Shown: positions 44,904 to 55,559 of the stretch, piece by piece
Position numbering within the stretch: position 1 is the first letter of the stretch
How the letters are laid out: each line of letters begins with the position of its first letter
Assembly: GCF_902859805.1 (NCBI RefSeq)
Contig: NZ_CADIKC010000002.1
Span: forward strand, 1-64,000
Direction of reading: 5' to 3'
Length of the DNA: 64,000 bases
DNA from: Paraburkholderia sediminicola
GTDB taxonomy: Bacteria; Pseudomonadota; Gammaproteobacteria; Burkholderiales; Burkholderiaceae
Program-made: the position numbers and the translations under genes
Notes under the pieces: model-generated
What the model was told of the DNA's origin: nothing
What the model saw: the letters and a program-made list of their open reading frames with translations, nothing else
Databases searched by the model: none

Positions 44904-46277
44904 CTAACACTCAACGCAATCGATCCGATTTCTCGCCGAAGCACGGCTAAGGAAAACAATCATCAGACACGATGCCAACGCGGGCACCGCAGCCGCGACA
45001 AACAACGCGGTATTCGACCATTGCAGCCTGATCAGTTGTCCGGCTACCACCGGACCGATGATTGAACCCGCCCGGCCGATACCCAGACTCCAGCCGACCC
45101 CGGTGGCCCGCAACGAAGTTGGATAGAGCGTCGCGGTCAACGCGTTGACCGCCGGCTGCCCGCCAACGATGCAGATTCCGCTTATCAGCACGACGGCATA
45201 GCGCAACCCCGTTGATAGATCGGGCAGACCAACAGATGCCACCGAAAACGTCGCCACCAGAAAGCTGAGCGCCAAGACACGATAGAAGCCGAAACGGTCC
45301 ATCAGCGGGCCCAGTAGCAGCGCCCCCGCCGTACCGCCGATCTGCAATGAGGTGCCGATGAGTACAGCCGTCGCCACGCCATGGCCAACTCGCAAGGAAA
45401 GCATCGGAAGCCAGTTCGACAGGAAAAAGAGGTCAAGCAGATTCGCGAAGTTGATCCCCCATAGCAACAACGTCATCGTGCCGCGGCCATGGCGGAACAG
45501 CTCGCCAACGGAGGCCTTCGTTTGCGGCTGCCCGCGAACGGCAAAGCGGGTCCCCGGCGTAAGCTGGACGTTCGGCGCGATTCGCCCAAGCCACTTAGCC
45601 ACCCTTTCCAGGCGGCGCTGTTTGACCACCAGCAGTTGAAGCGATTCCGGCAGATACCTGGCCATCGGGACGGCAATGAGCAACGGCAATACGCCCCCAA
45701 CGAAGAACACCGACCTCCAGCCCATCGATGGAAGCAAGGCAGCGCAGAGAAGTCCTCCGGCAATTGCCCCACCCGTGAAGCCACACGAGACCCAGGTCAT
45801 CAGCGATGCCCGATATTTCTGCGGACTGTATTCGCTGACCAGCGCGATAGCGTTACCCATCACGCCGCCAATACCGAAACCGGTCAGGAAACGAAGGACA
45901 AGAAATTCCGGCACACTCTGAACCAGGGTGGTACCGAGCATGCATAGCCCATAGAAAACAGTCGCGCCGATAAGCACCGGCCGACGCCCCGCGCGATCGG
46001 CCATGGCGCCGAGAACGATGGAGCCCGCGAGCATCCCCAGCAAGCCGGCGCCGAAAATCGGACCGAGCTCGGCCGGGCTGATGCCCCAGGCACGGACAAT
46101 CGCAGGTGCGACAAAACCCATTGTCTGCACGTCGAATCCATCCATCACCACTGAGCAACCGATCATCACCATGATCCATTTCTGGAAGGTGCTCAGTGGC
46201 TGGCTATCGATCAACGCGCCAATGTCGACGATCGAAGCAGGCGCCTCTTCGACTCGCTGCGCAGTATCCGGGGTCAC
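44904..46277 (-). CDS. MFS transporter, aromatic acid:H+ symporter (AAHS) type
   Basis: A 457-aa protein with 12 predicted helices. MVMIGCSVVMDGFDVQTMGFVAPAI in helix 1 is the AAHS signature, and the loop 2-3 motif is GAMADRAGRRPVLIG. Relatives such as PcaK and BenK import benzoates and hydroxybenzoates. The start is GTG with AGGTGAAGA upstream. It lies 119 bp after the aldehyde dehydrogenase gene on the same strand, so it may be the third gene of the decarboxylase operon. A decarboxylase substrate such as a dihydroxybenzoate is the likely cargo. Confidence 0.85.
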   Translation of the reverse strand: MTPDTAQRVEEAPASIVDIGALIDSQPLSTFQKWIMVMIGCSVVMDGFDVQTMGFVAPAIVRAWGISPAELGPIFGAGLLGMLAGSIVLGAMADRAGRRPVLIGATVFYGLCMLGTTLVQSVPEFLVLRFLTGFGIGGVMGNAIALVSEYSPQKYRASLMTWVSCGFTGGAIAGGLLCAALLPSMGWRSVFFVGGVLPLLIAVPMARYLPESLQLLVVKQRRLERVAKWLGRIAPNVQLTPGTRFAVRGQPQTKASVGELFRHGRGTMTLLLWGINFANLLDLFFLSNWLPMLSLRVGHGVATAVLIGTSLQIGGTAGALLLGPLMDRFGFYRVLALSFLVATFSVASVGLPDLSTGLRYAVVLISGICIVGGQPAVNALTATLYPTSLRATGVGWSLGIGRAGSIIGPVVAGQLIRLQWSNTALFVAAAVPALASCLMIVFLSRASARNRIDCVEC

Positions 46278-46396
46278 TCTTCACCTCGCTCCGTTTGCGC
46301 ATGAAATCGTGCGCTAATGGGTCATTTCTGTCTTCTCGTCGCTGCCGGGCGACGCGGATCAGTACGCGTACACGGCGAGCCCGGCGCAACAGCTTT

Positions 46397-47878
46397 CTAG
46401 AAGGGATAAGCCGGAAGTTCGTCGCGGCTCGTCACCCACTGCCATTCCGTGAACTGGTCGATGTTGGTCAGGGTGCTGTAGTTATGCCCGTTGCCGGACA
46501 AACCGAGACCGCCCATCGGACCAAACACCTCGTGCATGACCGTCTGATCATTGATGTGAACGATGCCGGCATGCAGCCGGTCCGCAATCCGTTGGGCGCG
46601 ACGCAAATCGGAAGAAGCCACTGCCGCCACCAGGCCATAGCGATTCTGATTGGCGAGCGTTACCGCTTCGTCATCGTTCCTGAACACCGTCACCGCGGCG
46701 ACGGGACCGAAAATCTCTTCCTCGAACGCAGGCATCCCCGGCGCGACGTCTACCAGGACAGTCGGGTTAAAAAACAGCCCGTCGCGCGTCCCACCGGCGA
46801 GAAGCTTCGCGCCCTTGCTCACAGACTCGGCAACGATGCGATCGACGTTTTCGGCCTGCCGTTCATTGATGATGGGGCCGAGATGGACATTGCCCTTGAA
46901 AGGGTCGCCAACCGATAACGCCTTGGTTCGCCTCACGAGGCTTTCAATGTAGGCGTCCGCAATGCGTTCATGAACGAGATGCCGGCCCGCCGACATGCAA
47001 ACTTGCCCCTGATGCAAAAACGATCCCCACGCCCCTGCGCTCGCCGCTGCGTCGACATTGACATCATCAAGCACGATGTAGGGATTCTTGCCGCCGAGTT
47101 CGAGGCTCGTTCGCTTGAGCAAGCCGCCTGCTACGGCGCCGATCGCTTGCCCTACTCGCGTGGATCCCGTGAAGCTGATCATGTTAACAAGAGGATCCCG
47201 AACCAGCGCGTCACCGGTTTCCGCCGCGCCAGGAAGAACATGGAACAGCCCCTCGGGCAGCCCCGCCGCCTCGAATAGCCGCGCATACAGGACGCCGCCG
47301 CTAACCGGCGATTGAGGGTCGGGCTTGAGTAGCACTGCATTGCCGGTGGCCAGTGCCGGAGCGATGGCTCGCGCCGCCAGAATGAACGGCGAATTCCACG
47401 GCGTAATGACGCCGACCACACCCATGGGAATTCTGCGCGCTACGCTATGGCGCTCCTTAACGTCGCTTGTCGTGATCATCCCGGTTGGCTGGCTGCCCAA
47501 AGCCGCGGCCTCGAGAATCTCGCGTATCGCCAGCTTCACCTCCAGTTGTCCCTTAGGCCGTATCGACCCGGTCTCGCGGACAATCTGAACGGCAATCTCC
47601 TCTTTGTGAACCTCCAGCAAACGGGCGACTTCGCGCAACACATCCCCTCGCTGAGGCCCGGGTGTCGCGGCCCAGGCGCGTTGCGCGTCAGTCGCGATCG
47701 CGGCGGCGGCGGACACATCGGCAGCCGATGCACAACCAATCGAGCCCAATTCCACGCCGGTCGCCTTCTCGGTCACCGGGATCGTACCTCCGCCTCCGGT
47801 CTTCCATCCGCCGCTATAGATTTTGTTACGCCACACATCTGCTGGTGCCAACGCTGGTGTCAATTGAGTCACGGACAT
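46397..47878 (-). CDS. aromatic aldehyde dehydrogenase (benzaldehyde/vanillin type)
   Basis: A 493-aa NAD(P)+-dependent aldehyde dehydrogenase. The general-base Glu is in SLELGGKNPYIV, the catalytic Cys in HQGQVCMSAGR and the Gly motif in ISFTGSTRVGQAI. The short N-terminal strand NKIYSGGWKTGGGGTIPV is shared with benzaldehyde and vanillin dehydrogenases. The ATG at 47878 has AGGAG upstream. It follows the decarboxylase by 22 bp. It would make the aromatic acid that the decarboxylase then uses. Confidence 0.85.
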   Translation of the reverse strand: MSVTQLTPALAPADVWRNKIYSGGWKTGGGGTIPVTEKATGVELGSIGCASAADVSAAAAIATDAQRAWAATPGPQRGDVLREVARLLEVHKEEIAVQIVRETGSIRPKGQLEVKLAIREILEAAALGSQPTGMITTSDVKERHSVARRIPMGVVGVITPWNSPFILAARAIAPALATGNAVLLKPDPQSPVSGGVLYARLFEAAGLPEGLFHVLPGAAETGDALVRDPLVNMISFTGSTRVGQAIGAVAGGLLKRTSLELGGKNPYIVLDDVNVDAAASAGAWGSFLHQGQVCMSAGRHLVHERIADAYIESLVRRTKALSVGDPFKGNVHLGPIINERQAENVDRIVAESVSKGAKLLAGGTRDGLFFNPTVLVDVAPGMPAFEEEIFGPVAAVTVFRNDDEAVTLANQNRYGLVAAVASSDLRRAQRIADRLHAGIVHINDQTVMHEVFGPMGGLGLSGNGHNYSTLTNIDQFTEWQWVTSRDELPAYPF

Positions 47879-47900
47879 TCGATTTCTCCTATTCCTCGCA

Positions 47901-48872
47901 TCATTCAAGACCGAACAAACGCTGTGCGTTTTCCCGTCCAATCTTCACGCGATCCGTTTCGCTGATCGAGCATGTGTCGAACCATTGGGACGCCTCGTCG
48001 TGCGTTTCGAACGGATAGTCGACCGAGTACATGATCCGGTCGCTGCCCATTTCCAGCATCGTGGACAGCAGCGTCTGGGTTCTGAAATTCCCGCTCGTCG
48101 TGACGTAGACATTCTCCCTGAGGTATTCGCCCACGCTACGCTTGCAGGGCAATCCACGTGGCGCCTTTTGAAGAATGTGGTCGACGCGCCAGATGTTGAA
48201 CGGGATCCCCTCGCCGAGATGGCCAAGAATCATCTGCAACTCAGGATTGCGGTCGAAGAGGCCGGACGTCATCAGCCGCAGCGCGTGAGTACTCGTCTCA
48301 ACCGCGAACGCCCAGGTCGCGGCGGTCAGCCACGGGAAACCATCGTAGATCGGTTCGCGGGACGGCAACGGATCGCGAGGATGCATATAGAACGGCTTGC
48401 CGAGCGCCGCCGCGCTCGCCCAGAAATCGGTGTACTGCGGGGCATCGTAGTACACGACATTTTCCGCATCGCCCACCTGGGAAAAGCCACTCACCATGAA
48501 GCCATGGAATCCGAGATCCTTCACGCTTCGCTCGAGTTCACGCGCCGCTGCTTCGGGGTCCTGCATAGGCAATGCAGCAAATCCACCCAAACGGGTCGGA
48601 TGACGCGCAACATGTTCTGCGAGGACATCATTGGCCCGTCGCGCGACATCGATCGCCTGCTTGATGTCCGGGATACCCTGGATGCCGGGCGAGTTGAGCG
48701 ACAGGATTGAATACTCGGTTCCGCCCTGCTCCATCCGCTCGAGTCGCTGCTGCTCGATGTCCATCAGATTGGACTTCAGCATTTCCCAAACGGGCGCAGG
48801 CGCATAAATTTTCGACTGATCGATAGTGAGGTCTATCGCAAAGTGTTCCTCAAGTGCAATCTTGTTTCTCAT
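47901..48872 (-). CDS. gamma-resorcylate-type (dihydroxybenzoate) decarboxylase
   Basis: A 323-aa metal-dependent amidohydrolase-superfamily decarboxylase. Positions agree with the gamma-resorcylate decarboxylase active site as I know it: E8 and H10 (ALEEHF), H164 (YMHPRDP), H218 and E221 (GHLGEG), and D285 (YSVDYPFE). The overall sequence tracks the rhizobial enzyme over most of its length. The reaction expected is non-oxidative decarboxylation of 2,6-dihydroxybenzoate to resorcinol; a related hydroxybenzoate is possible. The start at 48872 has TTGGAG upstream. It is the first gene of its operon, behind two MarR-type motifs. Confidence 0.87.
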   Translation of the reverse strand: MRNKIALEEHFAIDLTIDQSKIYAPAPVWEMLKSNLMDIEQQRLERMEQGGTEYSILSLNSPGIQGIPDIKQAIDVARRANDVLAEHVARHPTRLGGFAALPMQDPEAAARELERSVKDLGFHGFMVSGFSQVGDAENVVYYDAPQYTDFWASAAALGKPFYMHPRDPLPSREPIYDGFPWLTAATWAFAVETSTHALRLMTSGLFDRNPELQMILGHLGEGIPFNIWRVDHILQKAPRGLPCKRSVGEYLRENVYVTTSGNFRTQTLLSTMLEMGSDRIMYSVDYPFETHDEASQWFDTCSISETDRVKIGRENAQRLFGLE

Positions 48873-48960
48873 TGATCTGCTCCAATTCAAGGCATCGCAA
48901 CCTCATCTGCAAAGGAAGGATGAGGTGCATCACACGGGTTTGTCCCAGAGGCTAATTTAT

Positions 48961-49005
48961 TTGATTTTTCAACTATGTTGCGACTGAGTGTACTTGATTT
49001 TTCAA
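48961..49005. promoter_or_regulatory. paired MarR-type operators before the decarboxylase operon
   Basis: TTGATTTTTCAA occurs at 48961-48972 and 48994-49005, starts 33 bp apart, 90-130 bp before the decarboxylase start. The two copies are identical to those before marR (39506-39551). This places the decarboxylase, aldehyde dehydrogenase and transporter in the MarR regulon. Confidence 0.75.
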
Positions 49006-49120
49006 GTATGTGCGCACCGCGTAAACCCTGAATCGACGGACTGACACCCGCACGCGATCCACGGTCGAGCCGCAGACCAAAGTGGGTCGCTACGAAGCCT
49101 AAGGAAGGGGAAGGACGACC

Positions 49121-49183
49121 ATGCAGGCTGATGCAATGACGCGGATGCTCGAGTCACTCAAGCTGCACGGTATGGCGTGGACG
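49121..49183 (+). pseudogene. short remnant resembling the IstB N-terminus (IS21-type)
   Basis: The frame reads MQADAMTRMLESLKLHGMA, like the first helix of IS21-family IstB ATPases (usual pattern TxxxLxxLRLxGMA), and has AAGGAAGG upstream. The similarity ends where the katG terminator begins (near 49183). No istA, terminal inverted repeat or rest of istB is present. It is probably a scrap left by a lost insertion sequence. Confidence 0.4.
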
Positions 49184-49184
49184 C

Positions 49185-49221
49185 AAAAAAAACGGCGCGG
49201 CTCCGATATATTCGGAGTCGC
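49185..49221 (-). terminator. intrinsic terminator of katG
   Basis: On the minus strand GCGACTCCGA (49221-49212) pairs with TCGGAGCCGC (49206-49197), loop ATATA, with one G-U pair, and is followed by an 8-T run (49192-49185). It lies about 80 nt after the katG stop. This is a classical Rho-independent terminator. Confidence 0.85.
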
Positions 49222-49302
49222 ACCGCGACATGCAGAATTACCTTCGCAAACTGAGGCAAGGCTCCGTCAGGATTGCAACTCTGACGGGACCCGCACACCC
49301 GC

Positions 49303-51555
<2,253 letters not shown>

Positions 51556-51829
51556 CTATCTCCTTGGGGAATGTACCCACTACCAGTTCTTCCACGGCGT
51601 CTGGTTTCTACGGTGCATCGCCGAACCAGCGCCGTCGGGCGGTCGGGGAATCACATGATGGACTCTTTTTGATGTACTGGCACTGTCACCCGACGCGCAT
51701 AGTCTTTGTCCGATGATGGACGTCACAGCTTGTGTTGGACCAGGATTGGTCCGCGTCGGCAGGCCTACTGCACATAAAAATATATGTGAGAGCGGCCATC
51801 AACAGAATGCGATTTTTGCAATGCTATTG

Positions 51830-51844
51830 ATAGATCGTAACTAT
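51830..51844. promoter_or_regulatory. candidate OxyR half-operator
   Basis: ATAGATCGTAACTAT fits the OxyR half-operator ATAGntnnnanCTAT at every fixed position. Seven bases upstream lies CAAT (51819-51822), a 3/4 match to the next expected CTAT element; the other flank is degenerate. katG is a classic OxyR target. The distance (278 bp) is longer than usual. Confidence 0.45.
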
Positions 51845-51957
51845 AACGTGACAGATGCCTTTCATATTTACCGTTATGTCCGCCTTCCCGTGCCGTGGAA
51901 GCGCAGGTTCATTGGTGCCGACATCTATCGACCCCATAGACAGTAGTGGCTTCAAGC

Positions 51958-51977
51958 ATATCGTTAAATTCCGATAT
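51958..51977. promoter_or_regulatory. inverted repeat before the arsR-type gene
   Basis: ATATCG (51958-51963) and CGATAT (51972-51977) form a perfect dyad with an 8-nt AT-rich spacer, 112 bp before the arsR-type start. It is a plausible site for that regulator. Confidence 0.4.
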
Positions 51978-52089
51978 ATGATTCGTCTTGTAGCGATGCA
52001 GATGCATGGCCACCAACCTGCGCCATGTCTGCCTGTCGTTGACGATCTGAAGTTGACGATTTGAAGTTGATGCCCTGAAACCGACCCAC

Positions 52090-52392
52090 ATGACGCTCGA
52101 TATCGACGCGATTCACAAAGCGCTTGCCAACCCCGTAAGGCGGGAGATCCTCGGCTGGCTGCGCGAGCCGTATGCGCATTTCTCCGACCAGGAGCTACCG
52201 CTCGATCACGGCGTGTGCGCGGGCAAGATCGACGCGCACTGCGGCCTGTCGCAGTCCACCGTGTCGGCGCACCTTGCCGCGTTGCAGCGCGCCGGTCTCG
52301 TTACGTCGAAGCGGGTTGGCCAATGGGTATTTTTCAAACGCAACGAGGCCGTCATTCAGGCTTTTCTCGAGCACATGAACACGGATCTCTGA
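52090..52392 (+). CDS. ArsR-family regulator
   Basis: A 100-aa winged-helix regulator (IHKALANPVRREILGWL, then LSQSTVSAHLAALQRAGLVTSKRVGQWVFFKRN). The classical CVC metal-binding box in helix 3 is absent (GLSQSTVSAHL), although an ACGKIDAHC-like Cys pair lies earlier (VCAGKIDAHC). It is followed after 95 bp by an old yellow enzyme gene, a pairing seen for regulators that sense electrophiles rather than metals. Confidence 0.82.
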   Translation: MTLDIDAIHKALANPVRREILGWLREPYAHFSDQELPLDHGVCAGKIDAHCGLSQSTVSAHLAALQRAGLVTSKRVGQWVFFKRNEAVIQAFLEHMNTDL

Positions 52393-52487
52393 GCGCTTCA
52401 TCCGCATCGCCGCGTTTTTTTCGCTTATTTCATCATGCAGTTTTTTTAAGGCCCGGGCCACGCGCCCGCCACCTAAGGTGAACTCAT

Positions 52488-53549
52488 ATGCCGACTCTTT
52501 TTGACCCGCTCCAGATTGGCGACATCACGTTGTCGAACCGCATCATCATGGCGCCGCTCACGCGCCAACGCGCTGAAGAAATCCGCGTGCCGAACGCGTT
52601 GATGGCGAAGTACTACGCCGAACGCGCCACGGCAGGCCTGATCATCAGCGAAGCCACGTCCGTCACGCCGCAAGGCGTCGGTTACGCCGACACCCCGGGC
52701 ATCTGGTCGCAGGAGCAGGTGGAAGGCTGGAAGATCGTCACGAACGCCGTGCACGCAGCCGGCGGCAAAATTTTCCTGCAGCTGTGGCACGTCGGCCGTA
52801 TTTCGGACCCGCTGTTCCTCAATGGCGAACTGCCGGTTGCGCCTAGCGCCATCCCGGCGCAAGGCCACGTGAGCCTGGTGCGTCCGGAGCGTCCGTACGT
52901 GACGCCGCGCGCACTCGAACTCGACGAAATCGCCGGCGTGGTCGAAGCGTTCCGCAAGGGCGCCGAAAACGCGAAGGCAGCAGGTTTCGACGGTGTGGAA
53001 GTGCACGGCGCGAACGGCTATCTGCTCGACCAGTTTCTGCAGGACAGCACCAACAAGCGTACCGACGCCTACGGCGGCCCGCTCGAAAACCGCGCCCGCC
53101 TGCTGCTCGAAATCACGGACGCCTGTATCGACGTCTGGGGCGCGAACCGTGTCGGCGTGCACCTCGCACCGCGTCGCGACTCGCACAACATGGGCGATTC
53201 GGATCCGGCAGCGACTTTCGGTTACGTGGCGCGCGAACTCGGCAAGCGCAAGATCGCGTTCATCGCCGCCCGCGAAGCTCTCGGCGACGACCGCCTCGGC
53301 CCGCAACTGAAGAAGGCATTCGGCGGCCCGTACATCGCGAACGAAAAGTTCACCAAGGAAACCGCGCAGCACGTGCTCGACGCGGGTGAAGCAGACGCAG
53401 TGGCCTGGGGTCAACTGTTCATCGCGAATCCGGATCTGGTGCGCCGCTTCGAGACGAATGCGCCGCTGAACAAGCCGAATCCGGCCACGTACTATGCACG
53501 TGGCGAAACCGGCTACGTGGACTACCCGACGCTGGAAGCAGTGGAATAA
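52488..53549 (+). CDS. old yellow enzyme (NADH:flavin oxidoreductase/alkene reductase)
   Basis: A 353-aa FMN-dependent TIM-barrel enzyme. MAPLTRQRA and FLQLWHVGRI mark the FMN site, and the substrate His/Asn pair lies in EVHGANGYLLDQFLQ. It lacks a C-terminal iron-sulphur domain, so it belongs to the classical OYE/NemA class, which reduces activated alkenes, quinones and nitro-compounds with NAD(P)H. Electrophile detoxification under the upstream ArsR-type regulator is the likely role. Confidence 0.92.
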   Translation: MPTLFDPLQIGDITLSNRIIMAPLTRQRAEEIRVPNALMAKYYAERATAGLIISEATSVTPQGVGYADTPGIWSQEQVEGWKIVTNAVHAAGGKIFLQLWHVGRISDPLFLNGELPVAPSAIPAQGHVSLVRPERPYVTPRALELDEIAGVVEAFRKGAENAKAAGFDGVEVHGANGYLLDQFLQDSTNKRTDAYGGPLENRARLLLEITDACIDVWGANRVGVHLAPRRDSHNMGDSDPAATFGYVARELGKRKIAFIAAREALGDDRLGPQLKKAFGGPYIANEKFTKETAQHVLDAGEADAVAWGQLFIANPDLVRRFETNAPLNKPNPATYYARGETGYVDYPTLEAVE

Positions 53550-53557
53550 GACGTTCG

Positions 53558-53594
53558 GTTCATGCGGCGTTACGCAAGGTCACGCCGCATGAAC
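53558..53594. terminator. 13-bp perfect hairpin between OYE and GNAT genes
   Basis: GTTCATGCGGCGT (53558-53570) and ACGCCGCATGAAC (53582-53594) are exact reverse complements with an 11-nt loop. The right arm overlaps the last codons of the convergent GNAT gene, whose stop is at 53570-53572. Both genes can use it as a terminator. Confidence 0.75.
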
Positions 53595-54097
53595 ACGCGT
53601 TTCGATTCGTCGAGTCCGCGCGCGATGTGCGCATCGCGCCGGGCGATCAGTGCCGCATCCAGATCGGCCGCCTCGATATCGCGAAAGCCGAGCCGCCGAT
53701 AGTACGGCGCATTCCACGGCACCTCGCGAAACGTCGACAAAATGAGTTGCGTTATCTGTTGCGCACGCGCGAGTTGCGCGACCTGATCGATCAACGCCGC
53801 GCCAATGCGTTGCCCGGCATGTGAACTCAGCACGTCCAGCTCCTGCACGTAAAAACGCGCGGACTGCGGCTCGAACATCACAAATCCCACACACGTCTCA
53901 TCAGTTTCCACGGCGACGATAATCTGCTGCGCGTCGATCTTGCGTTGGACAAGTTCCAGCTCCATCGGTGGTGCATCGGCGATACCCGTCATGCCGACGC
54001 TGACAAAGCGCTGGCCGGCCTCGAATTCGATCGTACGGATAGTGTCCGCTTCGTGCGGTGCGGCAAGGCGGAACGTGAGGTTGGAAGCGTGTTGCAT
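53570..54097 (-). CDS. GNAT-family N-acetyltransferase
   Basis: A 175-aa acetyltransferase. The acetyl-CoA loop lies around LSSHAGQRIGAALIDQVAQLA, preceded by FYVQELDVL and followed by FREVPWNAPYYRRLGFRD. The ATG at 54097 is preferred over an upstream GTG at 54139. Substrate unknown. It converges with the old yellow enzyme gene and shares a hairpin terminator that overlaps its 3' end. Confidence 0.85.
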   Translation of the reverse strand: MQHASNLTFRLAAPHEADTIRTIEFEAGQRFVSVGMTGIADAPPMELELVQRKIDAQQIIVAVETDETCVGFVMFEPQSARFYVQELDVLSSHAGQRIGAALIDQVAQLARAQQITQLILSTFREVPWNAPYYRRLGFRDIEAADLDAALIARRDAHIARGLDESKRVFMRRDLA

Positions 54098-54232
54098 AGG
54101 GGTTTCTTGGTTTTTTTCGGGCGTGGTTCTGGAAGACACGCCCCGATATTGACATCAGCACCGAGAAATAAACAAGTGCCCGCGCCGCGACGGGACTAAA
54201 ATTCCGAACACCCAAATCCCTTTCGAACCACG

Positions 54233-54880
54233 ATGGATCTCATGCATGTGCTGCAGGTCGCCCTGCACTTCGACCAGCACCTCAGCGGTTTGATCGTGCA
54301 ATACGGCACGGCCGTCTACGCGATGCTGTTTCTCGTCGTGTTCGTCGAAATCGGTTTCCTGCCGCTCTTCTTTTTGCCTGGCGATCCGCTGATCTTCATC
54401 TGTGGCGGTCTCGCCGCCACCGGCGCGCTGAACGTCTGGATCGTCGTCCCTGTGCTGTTCGCCGCCACAGTGGCCGGCAGCATCGTCGACTACGCGATCG
54501 GCCGCGCCATCGGCGAAAAGGTCTATACCGCCGACTACCGCTGGCTCGACAAGAACGCACTGCGCAAAGCACACGCGTTTTACGAAGCGCGCGGCGGCCT
54601 GACCTTTCTGCTGTCGCCGTTCATTGCTGTCGTGCGCACGTTCGCGCCGTTTGTCGCCGGCGTTTCACGCATGACGTTTGCACGCTTCGTGTCGTTCGTC
54701 ACCGCCGGCGCGGCGCTGTGGATCGTATCGCTGGTGGCGGCCGGCTATCTGTTCGGCAACGTGCCGCTGGTGCGCGATCATATGAGTTCGATCGTGCTGC
54801 TGGGCGTCTCGCTCGGTGTCGGATCGCTGCTGGTGAGCGCCGCGTGGCGCTTCGTCAACCGGAGGTTGCGCGCTCATTAA
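54233..54880 (+). CDS. DedA-family membrane protein
   Basis: A 215-aa protein with about five hydrophobic segments. FLPLFFLPGDPLIFICGG and the signature SPFIAVVRTFAPFVAGVSRM (F/Y-x-R-x3-R/F-x3-P-x4-G-type) are diagnostic of DedA, associated with lipid flipping and membrane potential homeostasis. It is distinct from the DedA domain of the fusion at 32825. It is followed after 41 bp by a LysE-type gene. Confidence 0.88.
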   Translation: MDLMHVLQVALHFDQHLSGLIVQYGTAVYAMLFLVVFVEIGFLPLFFLPGDPLIFICGGLAATGALNVWIVVPVLFAATVAGSIVDYAIGRAIGEKVYTADYRWLDKNALRKAHAFYEARGGLTFLLSPFIAVVRTFAPFVAGVSRMTFARFVSFVTAGAALWIVSLVAAGYLFGNVPLVRDHMSSIVLLGVSLGVGSLLVSAAWRFVNRRLRAH

Positions 54881-54921
54881 GCCGGAGGTTGCGCGCACAC
54901 TGAATTTCGTGGAGAAACGTG

Positions 54922-55533
54922 ATGTCGCTATCTGCTTTGCTCGTCTTCGCGCTTGCACTGATCATCGCCGCCGGCACACCCGGCCCCAGCGTTGCCGCGC
55001 TGGTCGCGCGCGTGCTGACCAACGGCTTTCGCGACGTATTGCCGTTTCTCGCCGCGATGTGGTTGGGCGAAGCATTGTGGCTCACCTGCGCGGTAGCCGG
55101 CCTGGCGGTGATCGCGCGCAGCTTCGGCATGGTGTTCATCGCGCTGAAATTTGTCGGCGTCGCCTATCTGCTGTTCCTTGCCTGGAAGATGTGGCGCGCA
55201 CCGGCCGACGTACAAGGCAGCGACCTGCCGAGCGGCCAGTCGCCGTGGCGCATGTTCATCGCCGGCATGCTGGTGACGCTCGGCAACCCGAAGATCATGA
55301 TGTTCTACCTCGCATTGCTGCCGACCATCATCGATCTGTCGCGCATCGGCACCGTCGCTTGGTTCGAACTCACGCTCACCATGCTGATCGTGCTGATGGC
55401 CGTCGACTTCGGTTGGGCGCTGCTCGCCACGCGCGCGCGCAAGTTGCTGAGCACGCGCCGCGCGGTGAAGTTCACCAACCGCGCCAGCGCTACGGTTATG
55501 GCCGGTGTTGCCGCCGCGATCGCCACACGCTGA
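54922..55533 (+). CDS. LysE/RhtB family exporter
   Basis: A 203-aa membrane protein with about six helices; LIIAAGTPGPSVAALVARVLTNGF near the N-terminus and GMLVTLGNPKIMMFYLALLPTI are family motifs. GGAGA stands 8 nt before the ATG at 54922; an adjacent GTG at 54919 is an alternative. Same strand as dedA, possibly cotranscribed. It is a second LysE-type exporter in this window. Confidence 0.85.
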   Translation: MSLSALLVFALALIIAAGTPGPSVAALVARVLTNGFRDVLPFLAAMWLGEALWLTCAVAGLAVIARSFGMVFIALKFVGVAYLLFLAWKMWRAPADVQGSDLPSGQSPWRMFIAGMLVTLGNPKIMMFYLALLPTIIDLSRIGTVAWFELTLTMLIVLMAVDFGWALLATRARKLLSTRRAVKFTNRASATVMAGVAAAIATR

Positions 55534-55559
55534 CGAGAACGTACGACGCACGCCGCAAT

